DNA from: Asterochloris sp. CNOR1
Lineage: Eukaryota > Chlorophyta > Trebouxiophyceae > Trebouxiales > Trebouxiaceae
Direction of reading: 5' to 3'
Assembly: GCA_963969365.1 (NCBI GenBank)
Contig: OZ017747.1
Coordinates: 2,666,001-2,730,000 of the forward strand
Length of the DNA: 64,000 bases
In this document: positions 1 through 10,076 of the stretch, piece by piece
Layout: the number at the start of each line of letters is the position of its first letter
Position numbering within the stretch: the stretch's first letter is position 1
Translations under genes and position numbers: made by a program
Notes under the pieces: generated by a model
Seen by the model: the letters and a program-made list of their open reading frames with translations, nothing else
The model's database searches: none
What the model was told of the DNA's origin: nothing

Positions 1-316
1 CTTGGGAGGCACACATGCTGCCCCTTGTATGCCAGCCGCCGTCTAGTTTGCAACATTTTGCACAGGCAGGCAGGCGCCGGTGTGCTGTTCCTACACTGCA
101 TTGTTGCTGCCTGCTGGTGACTGCTGTGCTGTGCTTGCCACCATCTTCAATCTGTCCGTGTCGACCTGTCCCTGGCTGGCAGCCAATCGCAGTGCAGTGC
201 ACAATGCGCCCACCTGGGTCTTGCTGCACCTCTCAATGTCTGCAGCTGCAGTGCCTGCAAGCAGCCACCACCCTGCGCCTGCTGACTGCCAAGGAGCTAT
301 TCCCCATGGCTGGCAG

Positions 317-1119
317 GTGCGAGGGGCTGGCGGCCATGGGCGACACAGTGGCCAACTCACCCGCACAGCGCAAGGCCTGTGCCTTCCTGCTGGACAAGCA
401 GCGCAGCGACGGCGGGTGGGCAGAGTCCTATCTCTCCAGCCAAGACAAGGTGCTCTCCCCTCTGTGCATGATCTGGAGTGCATCTGTGGGCATCTGCAGA
501 TAGCACGGGCTGCTCAAAGGTTTGCAATCGTCCCTGCTGCTTTGAGTCCAGGGGCCGTGCCTTCCAGCCCATGCTGACTCTGCTGGCGCCCTTCTGCTGA
601 CTGTTTGACTCAGCTGGTGGCACCTGTGGCATGCATGTGTAGCGATTTCACTGCCAACGCACTACTCCATGCAGGTGTACAATGCTATTGCCAGCGGCCC
701 CTCCCACGTTGTAGACACAGCCTGGGCCCTGATTGCCCTGCTAGCAGCGGGGTACCACAAGCGCGACTGCGTGCCCCTGGACAATGCAGCGCGCTTCCTG
801 ATGAGCATGCAGCAGCCCAGTGGGGACTGGCCGCAGCAGCGCATCAGCGGCGTGTTCAACCGCAACTGCATGATCACTTATGCCAACTACAGGTGCATGT
901 ATGGAGATGCTTGAGGGCCAGAGCTGCAAACACGGGACTGCAGCTTGCAGGGCAGCACTGAGGCTGCTTTGTCGTCAGGTGCCTACAGGACTTGCATGCC
1001 AGGCATGCATGTCTTGGCATCAGCACCTGAGGAACGGCAGTGCCGCTTGCAGGAACATCTTCCCCATCTGGGCTCTGGGCCTGTACCGCGAGAGCGTCCT
1101 GCAAAACGGTGTGCAGTGA
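317..1119 (+). CDS. CAS1: cycloartenol synthase (oxidosqualene cyclase), 3' end only
   Basis: This is the C-terminal end of an oxidosqualene cyclase, which cyclises 2,3-oxidosqualene to cycloartenol, the sterol precursor of plants and green algae. Three exons are visible: about 317-448, 674-892 and 1053-1119. They encode the family's terminal blocks: KACAFLLDKQRSDGGWAESY (a QW repeat), then a helix ending in the conserved GVFNRNCMITYANYR, then NIFPIWALGLYRESVL. Introns are GT-AG and the last junction splits an Arg codon (AG/G). The rest of the enzyme, including the DCTAE catalytic block, lies left of the window. Cycloartenol synthase rather than lanosterol synthase is inferred from the green-algal setting, because the product-determining residues are not in view. 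Bases 1-316 look like intron. Confidence 0.9.
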
Positions 1120-1939
1120 GCACTTTGAACGCCCCCTTCCCGTTTCAAATTGAATGGCTCGAGCAGCACCCGATGATGATTGCTGCAAGCGTGCTGAGTT
1201 GAGCGCCCAGCAGCCTACTCAGAGGTGTTCACCTGGCAACTTCACTCGTGGACCTCATGCATGAGCATGTCTGGCCTTTGTTGGCACAATTACAGCCCAG
1301 CCCTTCCTTTGTCTCACCACATCTCAGCTTAGATCAGGCCTGACAGTGGCAACCAGTGTCCACCAACCCCATCCCCGAAAAATGGTGTACTTCCATTACC
1401 ACCATTTGCAATGGTTCTTGTGCGAAAGCATGTGTCACAGTAGTGGCACAGGTGAGTGTGGCAATGGTTGCAAGTCATAGGCGAGCTTAGTGTTTTTGAA
1501 GGGCAGAATTGCAGCCCGCTTCAGGATTCCCGAAGCTGACGAGCAGCCTGTTGTTGGGCTCACTTAGGCGCTTGCAGCACTGGTGGCTTGTTACAACTGG
1601 GACACGCAGCAGCCTGCATGTGACTACCTGTGCAAATGATCAAGACAAATCTATTTCAGCCTGCCCTCAAGCTCATTGACACTGCTTATCAGCTGCCCGG
1701 TTGACTCTTGCGATCAAAGGACAGCAAACGTCCCCAAACTCTGGCCTCTGCCTTTGCTGAACTCACCAAACGGGGCAACTCATCGAGCCTGCCCCCTGCT
1801 GAAGGCAGTGCAGGCACTGCTGACATCACTACTACTATGTGTGTCCGTCGGGGGGAGATGATGACCCTGTGACATAGTCATCCCACAGCTGTGGACTGCA
1901 GTGCCATCTTCTCCTTGGCATCACCGGCCTGTTGTCAAC
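1120..1939. other. intergenic region between CAS1 and CWC15
   Basis: About 820 bp hold the cycloartenol synthase 3' flank and the CWC15 promoter. I see no conserved protein segment on either strand and no RNA gene; the open frames here are short and low-complexity. Confidence 0.6.
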
Positions 1940-4299
1940 ATGAGTACAGCTCACAGGCCCACCTGGGCACCAGCCAAGGGAGGAGACAACGATGCTCAAG
2001 CTGGAAGCCGATCTTGGGCTCCCAGCACCTTCTTCAGGGCAAGGGATCAGCTTGGCCAGACCAAGCTCAAGTTCAGGTGTGCACTTCATGGCTTGCAGGC
2101 AACATGCTCCTTTTGCTGCTGTGCTCAGTGCAAAGTGCTGACCCAAATTTGGTGTCTATGTAGGCAGCCTGGCCAGGGCACCAAGGAGGACCTGAGCAAG
2201 AAGGACTTGCAGGTGTGCAGCTTGAAGAGCGCAGAGCAAGCCGCAGTCCGACAATCAGTCTTTACTGCATGGCACCCTGTCTGCTGCCTGCAGGAGGAGC
2301 TTCAGGAAAAGGAGCAGAAGCACTTCTTCAAGAAAGGAGGCGACAACTTCTTTGAAGGTTTGTGCTGCGTGCTGCATGATGCTGCTCATGTGCAAATGCC
2401 AGTGTGCTTCTGCTCTGTACCTTCAAAACAGCCAGGGGACTTCACAGCATCAGTTGCATATCTTCCTGCTGATGTAAGTCTGAAGTGCACCTTATGCAAC
2501 AGTCCAGCGGACCATGCAGCTCTCAAGCTGCGGGCGAGCTTGTCCCATCAGGGTCTGGAATTGGGCTCCTCGCCACACCAGCGCGAATGCATTCATCTGA
2601 TTGCCTTAGACTGCAGCGGTGTCAAACATGCGGACAAAAGCTGCCCCCTTGAAGTGCATGTTTGCATCCACCACGCACAGCAGTCATGCACACCAGAGTG
2701 ACGAGGCCCCCACTGCTGCTGGAGGCCATCCCAAGCACTGCCAGTTGGCAGCATGGCAGCAATGACTGCAACGTTTTGCCTTGTGTTTCAGAGGAAGGCG
2801 GACCTTGGCTGGAGGCGCCCCGGCACGCTGCAAGCTGTTGCTGTGGCAGCAGCACTGCTGAAATGGAATCCTCTGCCCTGCAGACCAGAGAAGGAAGGGT
2901 CTCAGAGTTGCTTACCCACACAGACACTGCTGCCTGCCAGCTTGACAGCAATACTTCAAGTGCTCTGCTCTGCAGACCAGAGGCAGGCAGACCTCAAGCT
3001 GCTGGAGGCGCCCCCTGACGCTGCCGCTGGGAAGACGACCCGCCTCATTCCCAATGCAAAGGACGCAGATGATGAGGATGACGACGATGACAGTGCAGAT
3101 GAGAGTGACGACGACGAGGTCGGGGCCTGGATCTTTTGTTGCGAATCCCGATTGGGTATCTCTGCCTGCAAGGGAACCCAGGCTTGCTGCAGGGCGCCTG
3201 CCTGCAGGATGGCTGCCGTCGTGTAGCTAGTAAGTGGCCCACATGATGATGGCAGTGGCAGTGCAGATGAGAGCAACGACAACGAGGTGGGGCTAGCCGG
3301 GCAGGGTTCAAAATGGCGCACTTCACTGAGGGAGATGCAGCTGCTGGGCACCCTGACTAGCTGCCTGACCGGCATGTGCTGCAGCTCGCGCCCCTGCCAG
3401 CAGCTTTGTGCGGGGCCCCTCGTGTCTGCAGCCAGGTTTCTGGCCTTCCAACTGTGTACGTTCCTGCTGCCAGAGCGCTCGTGTCTGTATCACCTGCCTG
3501 CATGCGCAGGGCTTATGTGTATGGCCTGCTGCAGGCAATCAGATTCTGTGGTGTGGTGTCATAAGCACCAAGGTCGAGGGGAAGCAGCCTGCTGCTCTGC
3601 AGCATGTCTCGTCTCCCTGGTCTGGGCAGGAGCATGGGGCTCGCCAGTGCAAGGAGAAACATCCTGTTGGCCCCAGGCCTGACGCTGGCAGTGCCTCATC
3701 TACTCTGGTCTTGATTACTTGCAGGACGACGAGGCTGAGCTGCTGAAGGAGCTGAACAGGATCAAGGCTGAGCGGGCAGAGGAGCAGGCCAAGCAGGCAG
3801 CGGCGGCAGCAGCCGAGTCACAGAGCGCGCTGCAGCAGGAGCTCGCACGAGGCAACCCGCTCATAGCCCAGGCAGATTTCCAGGTGGGCTGGTCTGCCTT
3901 GCTGCATGTTGACAAGTGACAGGCAGTGTGGCTTGGCTGTGTGCAGCTGATGCTGTGCATGGGCTGCTGCCAGATGTTGTCTTCACCAGTGGGCTGCTGC
4001 GCTTTGCTGTGTCGGAGGCACTAGCTGTGGTGTTAGTGAGGAGCTGGCCAGAAAGACAAGCAGCCTCTGAGGTGCTTGTCAAGCAACAGATTTGCAGGGC
4101 ATTCTCCATCCTTGATTTGCCCAGGCCACTTGTCTCGATGCCTGACGCCTGACATACTGTGCAGGTCAAGAGACGGTGGGACGACGACGTTGTGTTCCGC
4201 AACCAGTCTCGCGGGGAGCCCAAGGCACAGAAACGCTTCATCAACGACACCATCAGGAGCGACTTCCACAGGCGCTTTCTGGCTAGATACATCAAGTGA
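1940..4299 (+). CDS. CWC15: spliceosome-associated protein CWC15 (Cwf15/AD002)
   Basis: CWC15 is a small component of the Prp19-associated NineTeen complex and of the active spliceosome. The start at 1940 gives the family's N-terminus, [15 protein letters not shown]. The 3' exon (about 4165-4299) gives the hallmark C-terminus [17 protein letters not shown], then [20 protein letters not shown] and a stop. Between them are a charged helix with [18 protein letters not shown] (about 2293-2356), an acidic stretch rich in Asp/Glu (about 2980-3116) and a Lys/Glu/Ala coiled coil (about 3724-3881). This order matches CWC15 proteins, and the estimated length of roughly 230 aa is normal. Six exons are recognisable; the edges of the middle ones are approximate. 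The introns around the acidic exon carry degenerate copies of that exon (see findings). Confidence 0.93.
2784..3298 (+). repeat. degenerate tandem copies of the acidic CWC15 exon in flanking introns
   Basis: The start of the acidic exon, with its CTGCAGACCAGAG 3' splice site (about 2968-3025), is echoed at 2784-2835 (same GCTGGAGGCGCCCC core) and at 2878-2915 (CTGCAGACCAGAG). The end of the exon with its GT donor (about 3069-3124) is echoed at 3243-3298, which shares GCAGTGCAGATGAGAG and GACGAGGT/AACGAGGT. The last echo would translate as SADESNDNE against SADESDDDE in the exon. Confidence 0.7.
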
Positions 4300-5705
4300 C
4301 TGCTTGCTGTGGCTTTGAATGCATGAAGTTGCCAACCCCTTTTCAACAGTACAGATGTGTCGTTTGTGGTACCAGTACAGTGTTTGTAGGCAGCAAGAGG
4401 ACTGTGTAAAGATACAATCTCGTGAAGGACATCGCTGTTGTGACTGGTGGCGAACTGGACTGTCATCAACTGAGCAAGTGACAGGCGCACGCAGCAGGTG
4501 GTGCAGCTCTTGCACACTAAGCCTGCTTTCCAGTCTGGCAGGCCTGCCCTTCCTATCTGCAGGTGTGCAGACTTTGCGTCCTTGTTCAGGTCCTGAGAGT
4601 CTGATGGCCCTGGGTGCTGGCGCTGAAAAGTCTTGCCTGGCCTGCTGTCGAAATGCCCCATGACGGTGCTGACAGTGGGAAAGCACACCCCTCACTTGCT
4701 GCCAGGGCTGTCCAGCTGCATTGTGGGCAGTCCACCTGGCATAGTCCTGCTGTGCTGGCTGGGCGTCAACAGAGCAGGCATGATAGGCTTGTCAGCGCAC
4801 AGCAGTCTTGGTGTGTCGCAAGCTTACAGCTGTGCGCAGGCGATTGATGCCAGCAAGCAAGCCTCAGTTCTAACAGCACCTGTGAATGATGAGTGTTGGC
4901 TTGACAGCCAGAGCATCTGCGATTCCCAACAGCCAGAGCACAAGTGCACAGCCAGCAGGCTGCATTGTATCATGTATGCTCACTGTCTTTGTGGCAACAG
5001 GGAGGCGTGCCTGTTGCCTGCACGATTCAGGGACCCATCCCTCACCGAGGCCAGAAGGCCATAGAACCCAAGATGGCAGGCTTCAGCTCTACAGCACACT
5101 GCCTGGTAGGTTCTCAAGCTCCTGCTTGGGCAAGGTACACAGCTGTAGCCTTCAGGCTTATGGAGGTAGTGATGCTCGAGCTATCAAGCTGTTCACCCAA
5201 GGTACGTTTGCTCATGCTGGCTGCAGTGGACTGAGTGCCTCACCGCGGACAGCCACCATGACCAGCCAGAGCTGCATTTGAGTAGCTGGAGGAGGGCATT
5301 GCTGCCATGGTGAAAGAGTCATCTTCATGCTTGAAAGCAGTCTAGCTGCAATCTCCACACCATTGTTTCCACCTATGCTACACCCTCACGTGTGTGCTTC
5401 TGCCCCACAACACAACACCAGCAACTGCTTAGCAACCCCAAGGCTCCCAAGGCTCAATCAACCACCAGACCCTTGCTAAACCTGCTATGCCTTTCGACAG
5501 CCTCACTGCGTCTCACAGATTGGATATTACATTCAGAGCTGGAGGACGTTTTACAGTAGGGCTGTGCATGTCTAGTTGAAGGCGCCCTTCACCTGCGCAA
5601 CAGTTAGGAAAGCTCTCAGCACGTAAGAGCACAGAGGGCAGGGACACTAGGCAAGAAGCTTAGTTGACTTTGGTGCAGCTCGCTGGTGATGCAGTGCAGT
5701 GTTGC
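4300..5705. other. long convergent intergenic region
   Basis: About 1.4 kb separate two convergent genes, CWC15 (+) and a CsbD-like gene (-). Open frames here are short and shift between strands, with no recognisable motif. Two TTACA pentamers (5527-5531 and 5551-5555) read TGTAA on the minus strand and could end the transcript of the minus-strand gene. I see no coding or RNA gene. Confidence 0.5.
4405..4409 (+). terminator. putative TGTAA poly(A) signal of CWC15
   Basis: TGTAA, the usual chlorophyte polyadenylation signal, lies about 105 nt after the CWC15 stop. This rests on position and motif only. Confidence 0.4.
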
Positions 5706-6819
5706 TCAAGGGCTCACGTTTCCCTTGGCTTCGTTCCAAGCACCTGAGAAGGAAAATTGAAATGTGAGTGAGTTTACAGCAGCAGGCTTGTACACCTGAG
5801 CAGGCTGGCATGCACAGTAGCAGGTAGCCAACAAGAAAACAGGGAGGACATCCTCTTACCCTTCACATTGCCCTGCACATGAGACAGGAAGGAATTAGGC
5901 TAGGGCCCATTAGCAGAAAAGATGGCAGCATCAAGCAGCCATACACTCAGGCTACAAGCACAGTACATTCTTGAAGCCTCCCACCTTGGCGTCCTTGGCA
6001 GCACCCTTGGCATCACCTGCAAGCCAAAGTCAGATGCCAGTCAGGCAAACCTGTTCGAATGCGTTGCCTGATTCTCTCTGCACCCTCTGGCACAGCACCA
6101 TGACGCGACTACATCCTAGCATCATGTCACTGCTTGAGGCTCAGCTGCTGCAAGATGCAGGTCATGCAAGACAGCGCTTGCAACAACAACAAAACGCACA
6201 CAACATGACATGCGTGTAGCATTTCCAACATTGCTAAGGTGATTGCAGCAGCAGCATGGCGCACTGCCAGATTGAAGCTGCTTAATGGAGTTGAAAGTGT
6301 CCTGGACTTGGTTTTTGAGGACGTGTGCCCTTCTCTGTCAGCAGGGCTGCAGCAGCAGCAGCATGGCAAGACGCCACTGCTGTAAGTGCAGCTGCCGCCT
6401 ATGCAGGCCCACGTACCAGACCTTCAGGCAGTACAAAATCAGTCCCACAACAAGCAGCACAGCAGTTTACCCTTTGCGCCCCGGGCATGGCCCTCCACTG
6501 AGTCATCATCGCGCACAGCCTTGTAGATGAATGCTCCTGCAGGCGCCAGATCAGAGTTAGTGCCAAAAGAGCCCAGCCACAAGGTTCTGCCATCATTGAG
6601 GCCTACTCACCTGCGACCACGGCCGCAACGGCCAGGCCAACCTGCAGGCATGCAGGTTGCGATCAAAACCGGTTGCTGGGCAGAAGCTGGTTGTGGCTGG
6701 CGCCACAGGCAGCCGCCTGCTTCCGGGCTTGTTCCTGGGGGGTTGGCATGCTGCGGGCGATCTCTTTGGGGGACGCTCACCTTTGTCAACAAGTCCTTGG
6801 TCTCAGCATCGGAACCCAT
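5706..6819 (-). CDS. small single-pass membrane protein with CsbD/LEA-like tail (paralogue 2)
   Basis: Six short exons splice in frame into a 72-aa protein. It begins MGSDAETKDLLTK, has a hydrophobic segment (VGLAVAAVVAGAFIY, residues about 14-28), then a basic/acidic hydrophilic tail rich in Gly, Ala and Lys with repeated K-G-x-x-K/N-A steps (GDAKGAAKDAKGNVKG, GAWNEAKGN). The tail resembles CsbD-like and group-3 LEA stress proteins. Junctions were checked by phase: AAG/GTT, GCA G/GA, AAA G/GT, AAG/GGC, AAG G/GT. The neighbour at 7124-7660 has the same plan (short N-terminus, one membrane segment, K-G-Q/N tail), so the pair looks like a tandem duplication. A stress or membrane-protective role is inferred from composition. 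The very small exons make this gene easy for gene finders to miss. Confidence 0.72.
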
Positions 6820-7123
6820 CTTTGGTGATTTAACGGTTTCTGAAGGCCTGCTGGGTGACTGGAGAGCTGTCGCGAAAGATGCAATGGACTCAAGGTGAGA
6901 TCAGAAAGGGGATGTGTGTGATGTTTCCGCTTCTTTCCACTATAACATAATATAATATTGCATGCCTGGTCAGCCCTAGCCCCAGGTTGACACTCACTGC
7001 AAAATTGTTATAACGCTGGCACAGCAGCAGAAAGCAAAGTAAGCGCCCATCTTTGCAGCCTTCAAGTTCGTGTCACGCAGGGGTTCAGAGAGCCTGCAGG
7101 CCGAGGCTGCTGCCTGGTCATCA
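6820..7123 (-). promoter_or_regulatory. intergenic promoter region of the downstream CsbD-like gene
   Basis: A 304-bp spacer between the two CsbD-like genes contains an AT-rich island near 6940-6962 (TATAACATAATATAATATTG) in otherwise GC-rich DNA. A core-promoter role is inferred from composition and position. Confidence 0.35.
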
Positions 7124-7660
7124 TCATCTGACCTTGTTCTCGTTGACGGCGCCACGCACCTGCCCCTTGACTGCAGCACAGGGACATGGACGGGGTGAGC
7201 ACACTGCTTGGCATGCCGTGGAATGGGTATGCCATGCAGCCAACTTACGTTCTTTGGCCTTGCCAGTGACCTGGCCCTGGGTGTCCCTGATGGCGCTGTC
7301 CAGCGATTTGTTGCCAGCAAACACCTTATACAGCACCTGTAAGACAGCAGCTGGATGTGTCAGCACTCACACTGTCTGCATGGTGGGCAGGGAGACAGGG
7401 TCACTGGCTCCAGTACATCAGCTCTCACCAGTGCCCCAAGGATGGCGCATCCAGCGAAAGCAATCTGCAGCAGCAGAGGGGCTGAGGGCTACAGTGATGT
7501 GCAGTTGGGGACAGGCATGTGCTCATCTCATGGGGCCCAGCTGCATCAGGGGCTGCAACCGTGAGGGATACAGCAGGCACGGAACCCAGACATGCAGCGC
7601 TGATGGCCGTTCCGGCCCTCAGGCTCAAATCTCGCTCACCTGCATCAGACCCGAAATCAT
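7124..7660 (-). CDS. small single-pass membrane protein with CsbD-like tail (paralogue 1)
   Basis: Four exons give a 63-aa protein. It has a short start (MISGLMQ, exon 7660-7640), a hydrophobic segment (IAFAGCAILGALVLYKVF) and a hydrophilic tail with CsbD-like DTQGQVTGKAKELKGQ and RGAVNENK. The ATG at 7660 is followed by a clean GTGAG donor; the other junctions (CTG/GTG and GAA C/TC) keep the frame to TGA at 7124. It lies 304 bp upstream of its probable paralogue on the same strand and 130 bp from a divergent gene starting at 7791. CsbD-type proteins are associated with stress in bacteria; the function here is inferred and the cellular membrane is unknown. Confidence 0.7.
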
Positions 7661-7790
7661 GGTGGCGATTGGTGTCGAGCTACTCTTAGGGGTAGGCTGG
7701 CTGAGCTCGTTGAGGTTGGAGGGCAGTTTCCGTTCCAATTTCAGAGTCCCGTTGTTGTTGCGTTTGAGTCCTACCTCTCACCTTGCATCG
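7661..7790. promoter_or_regulatory. putative bidirectional promoter (130 bp)
   Basis: This is the whole space between the divergent start codons at 7660 (-) and 7791 (+). CCAAT cores occur on both strands (CCAAT near 7736, ATTGG near 7668). No TATA box is obvious. Confidence 0.45.
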
Positions 7791-9984
7791 ATGGAGCCTG
7801 CTGTCCAGCTGCTGCAACACATCGCTACAGTGCGTCAAGTCATGGTGTTAGGAGACAGCATCAACAGGTTGTGTGCCCGGGACCCTCAGGTCGCAGTCCT
7901 GCAGACCCAGATGCCTCCCCGCGGTGAGCCTGAGTCCTGCTGTGCCTGCACGGCTTCCAGCATGAATGGAGCGCAGGGTTCAACGATGCAGTCCACCCTG
8001 CAGGTCATGCTCAGCCTGTGAGCCAGGAGAATGCCCTGGTCACCTACCTTGTGCTGCAGCAGGCAAGTGCCAGTGCCAGGGTCACATGCTGCTCTAACCT
8101 GCGGCGGCTGTTTTGATCCTTCTGATGCTTCGCGTAGGGTGCAATGTGGCAGTCAATGGAGCACATCACGCTGTGCGGCAAGCTGGGAGCACTGTGGCAG
8201 TCTGTGTACGGAGTCCATGACAATGTCACCCCCATGGAGCAGCTTTACAGCTCCTCATTTGCCCAGGTGAGTCACAATGGCAGGGCTGAGCAAGATTGTC
8301 ACTGGGTGGCCTGTGGGCTTGCACAGATGTCTTTTAGGCAGCGCGGCAGGCTCATTTTGCTGTGCTCAAAGCTGTAGATACAACTCGCATGATTTGGTTG
8401 AAGTGCTCCTGGTGCACTCTGGCAGTCATTTTTGAAGCCACCACTGGTGACACATAGCAGCTGTCTAATTTCCGTGTCCTCCTGACCTGCCTGCAGGCGC
8501 GCAGCATGGTGCTGGCCTGCACCCAGCTGCTGGAGCATGTGCTGCTGTCTGCTTGCACCTGCTTCAGCATCCTGGCTGCAGCATGGGCAGCTCCAGCGCC
8601 CCGGCTGGCAGCTGCAGCAAAGCGCACGGCAGCCAAGCGCTTCGAGCCGGCCACAGCAAGCAATGCAACAGGCTTCAAGGCTCTCAGCGCGCAGCAGCTG
8701 CTGGACGTGCTGCAGAGCGAGCACCTTAAGGTGCAGCTTTCCCAATGTGTGCTGCAGCCTGCTGTGTGGCAGGATAAGAGCAGACTTTGTGTAAGGATGG
8801 GCAGCCCGTTGCCAGCTTGAGGTATTGCAGCGGTGGCATCTTAGCAGTGCCTGCACAGTGGCCTGAGATTGACCCGCTCGCCAATCGTGCAAGCCAGACC
8901 CTCAGTCCCTCGAGTTTTCCTCAGACATGTTCAGCAGCTCATGTGTTTCCCTGCAGGTGACCTCGTGCATGACTGTGTTTAATGCTGTCGTCGGCTGGAT
9001 CATGGTGGATGCTGGCAGCCGCAAGCAATACTTTGCCAGCCTCCTGGGTGGGTCAAATCTGCTCGCGTTCACTACCATGCAGGGCCCTCTGCTGCAGCAA
9101 TGCTGCTCTGCTCTACAGGCAACCAATCAGCATCGTGCCTGCACTCAGCCCTTTGCTGCTGCTATGCTCCGCTCTTCAGGCATCGTGCCTGCAATCCGCT
9201 TTCTGCTTTTGCATGCTCGGCCTGTTGGGCAGCGTGCCTGCATCCTCCCCTCTGCGTGCGTATCTTCACTCCACTGCTGCTCAGCCCATCATGCAGCACA
9301 CCTGCAGCTGTTTCACGGTGCAGTTCTGCTCCAGCAGCCCAACGGGAATCTTGCACGATTTGTGTGCGTGCTGCTGCAGAAAAGGGTGTCCGACTGGACA
9401 GCATGAGTCGGGATGACCTGTACCTTGTGGACGTGCACCCTCTTGTCGTCAGCAGCCACGAAGCCTCCATGGCAGTGGCCAGAGTGTTCCTGCATCGCCT
9501 GATGGGCAGCTCATGGGCCCCCAGCAGCCCTGCCAGGGAGACAGCCCTGCAGCAGCCGGCGTCTGAGCCTGTCCTGCCAGCAGGAGGGGCAGCCAGCAGC
9601 AATGCAGCTGAAGTGCCCTCTCTCAGCCTGCAGGCGGCGGCAGGGCAGGAGGCAACACCATGCACTGGGCCAGCACATAGCCCACACTGTAGCAGCTCTG
9701 CCAGTCAGGAATCTTGTCTCATCACGGCAGCATCAGACCATGAGGCAGATAGGCTCTCAGTGTTGAGGGACTGGCCCGGCCCAACTGCAGCTGCTACGCA
9801 GCCAGCAGCATTGCAGCCTGCTTCAGTGGCCGGCGAGGTCCACACCCATGTCAGGCAGGCCCTGACATCCCCAGTGCAGCATCAGCGAACAGTAGCTACA
9901 GCAGCCGATTCCCACTGCAGCCAACTGTCAGAGAGGCCGGCTGCCAGCATGAGCAAGCGCCGACGCCTGAGCTTTGATGAGTGA
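7791..9984 (+). CDS. unrecognised protein, helical domain with basic C-terminus
   Basis: Five exons can be read: 7791 to about 7927; about 8139-8265; about 8497-8788; about 8957-9046; and about 9381-9984. The phases I checked are compatible. The first part is helical (LLQHIATVRQVMVLGDSINR, then GKLGALWQSVYGVHDNVTPM). A conserved-looking core follows (TVFNAVVGWIMVDAGSRKQY, then DDLYLVDVHPLVVSSHEASM). The last exon is low-complexity Ala/Gln/Ser sequence ending in SKRRRLSFDE, a possible nuclear localisation signal. I do not recognise the family. Estimated length is about 400 aa. The final intron contains imperfect repeats of about 50 bp. Confidence 0.6.
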
Positions 9985-9995
9985 ACTTTCACAGA

Positions 9996-10000
9996 TGTAA
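9996..10000 (+). terminator. putative TGTAA poly(A) signal
   Basis: TGTAA lies 12 nt past the stop codon of the 7791-9984 gene. The next gene converges, with its stop only 92 bp away, so 3' ends must be tightly packed or overlapping. Confidence 0.45.
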
Positions 10001-10076
10001 AGCATCATCACATTGTGTTTTCAAAGGAGGAGTTTGCGTATGCAGTCCACGTTTCACGGAGCAAGCGGTCAACATA

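Noticed and set aside
1901-2701. 266-codon open frame as a single-exon gene
   Set aside because: It merges CWC15 exons 1-3 with their introns; the conserved blocks are separated by clear GT-AG introns.
6040-6075. GTTCGAAT as a tRNA T-loop
   Set aside because: No matching acceptor stem, D-arm or anticodon arm can be folded around it.
7053-8021. 322-codon plus-strand open frame
   Set aside because: Most of it is antisense to the CsbD-like gene exons and introns. Only its last part (from 7791) coincides with a real exon.
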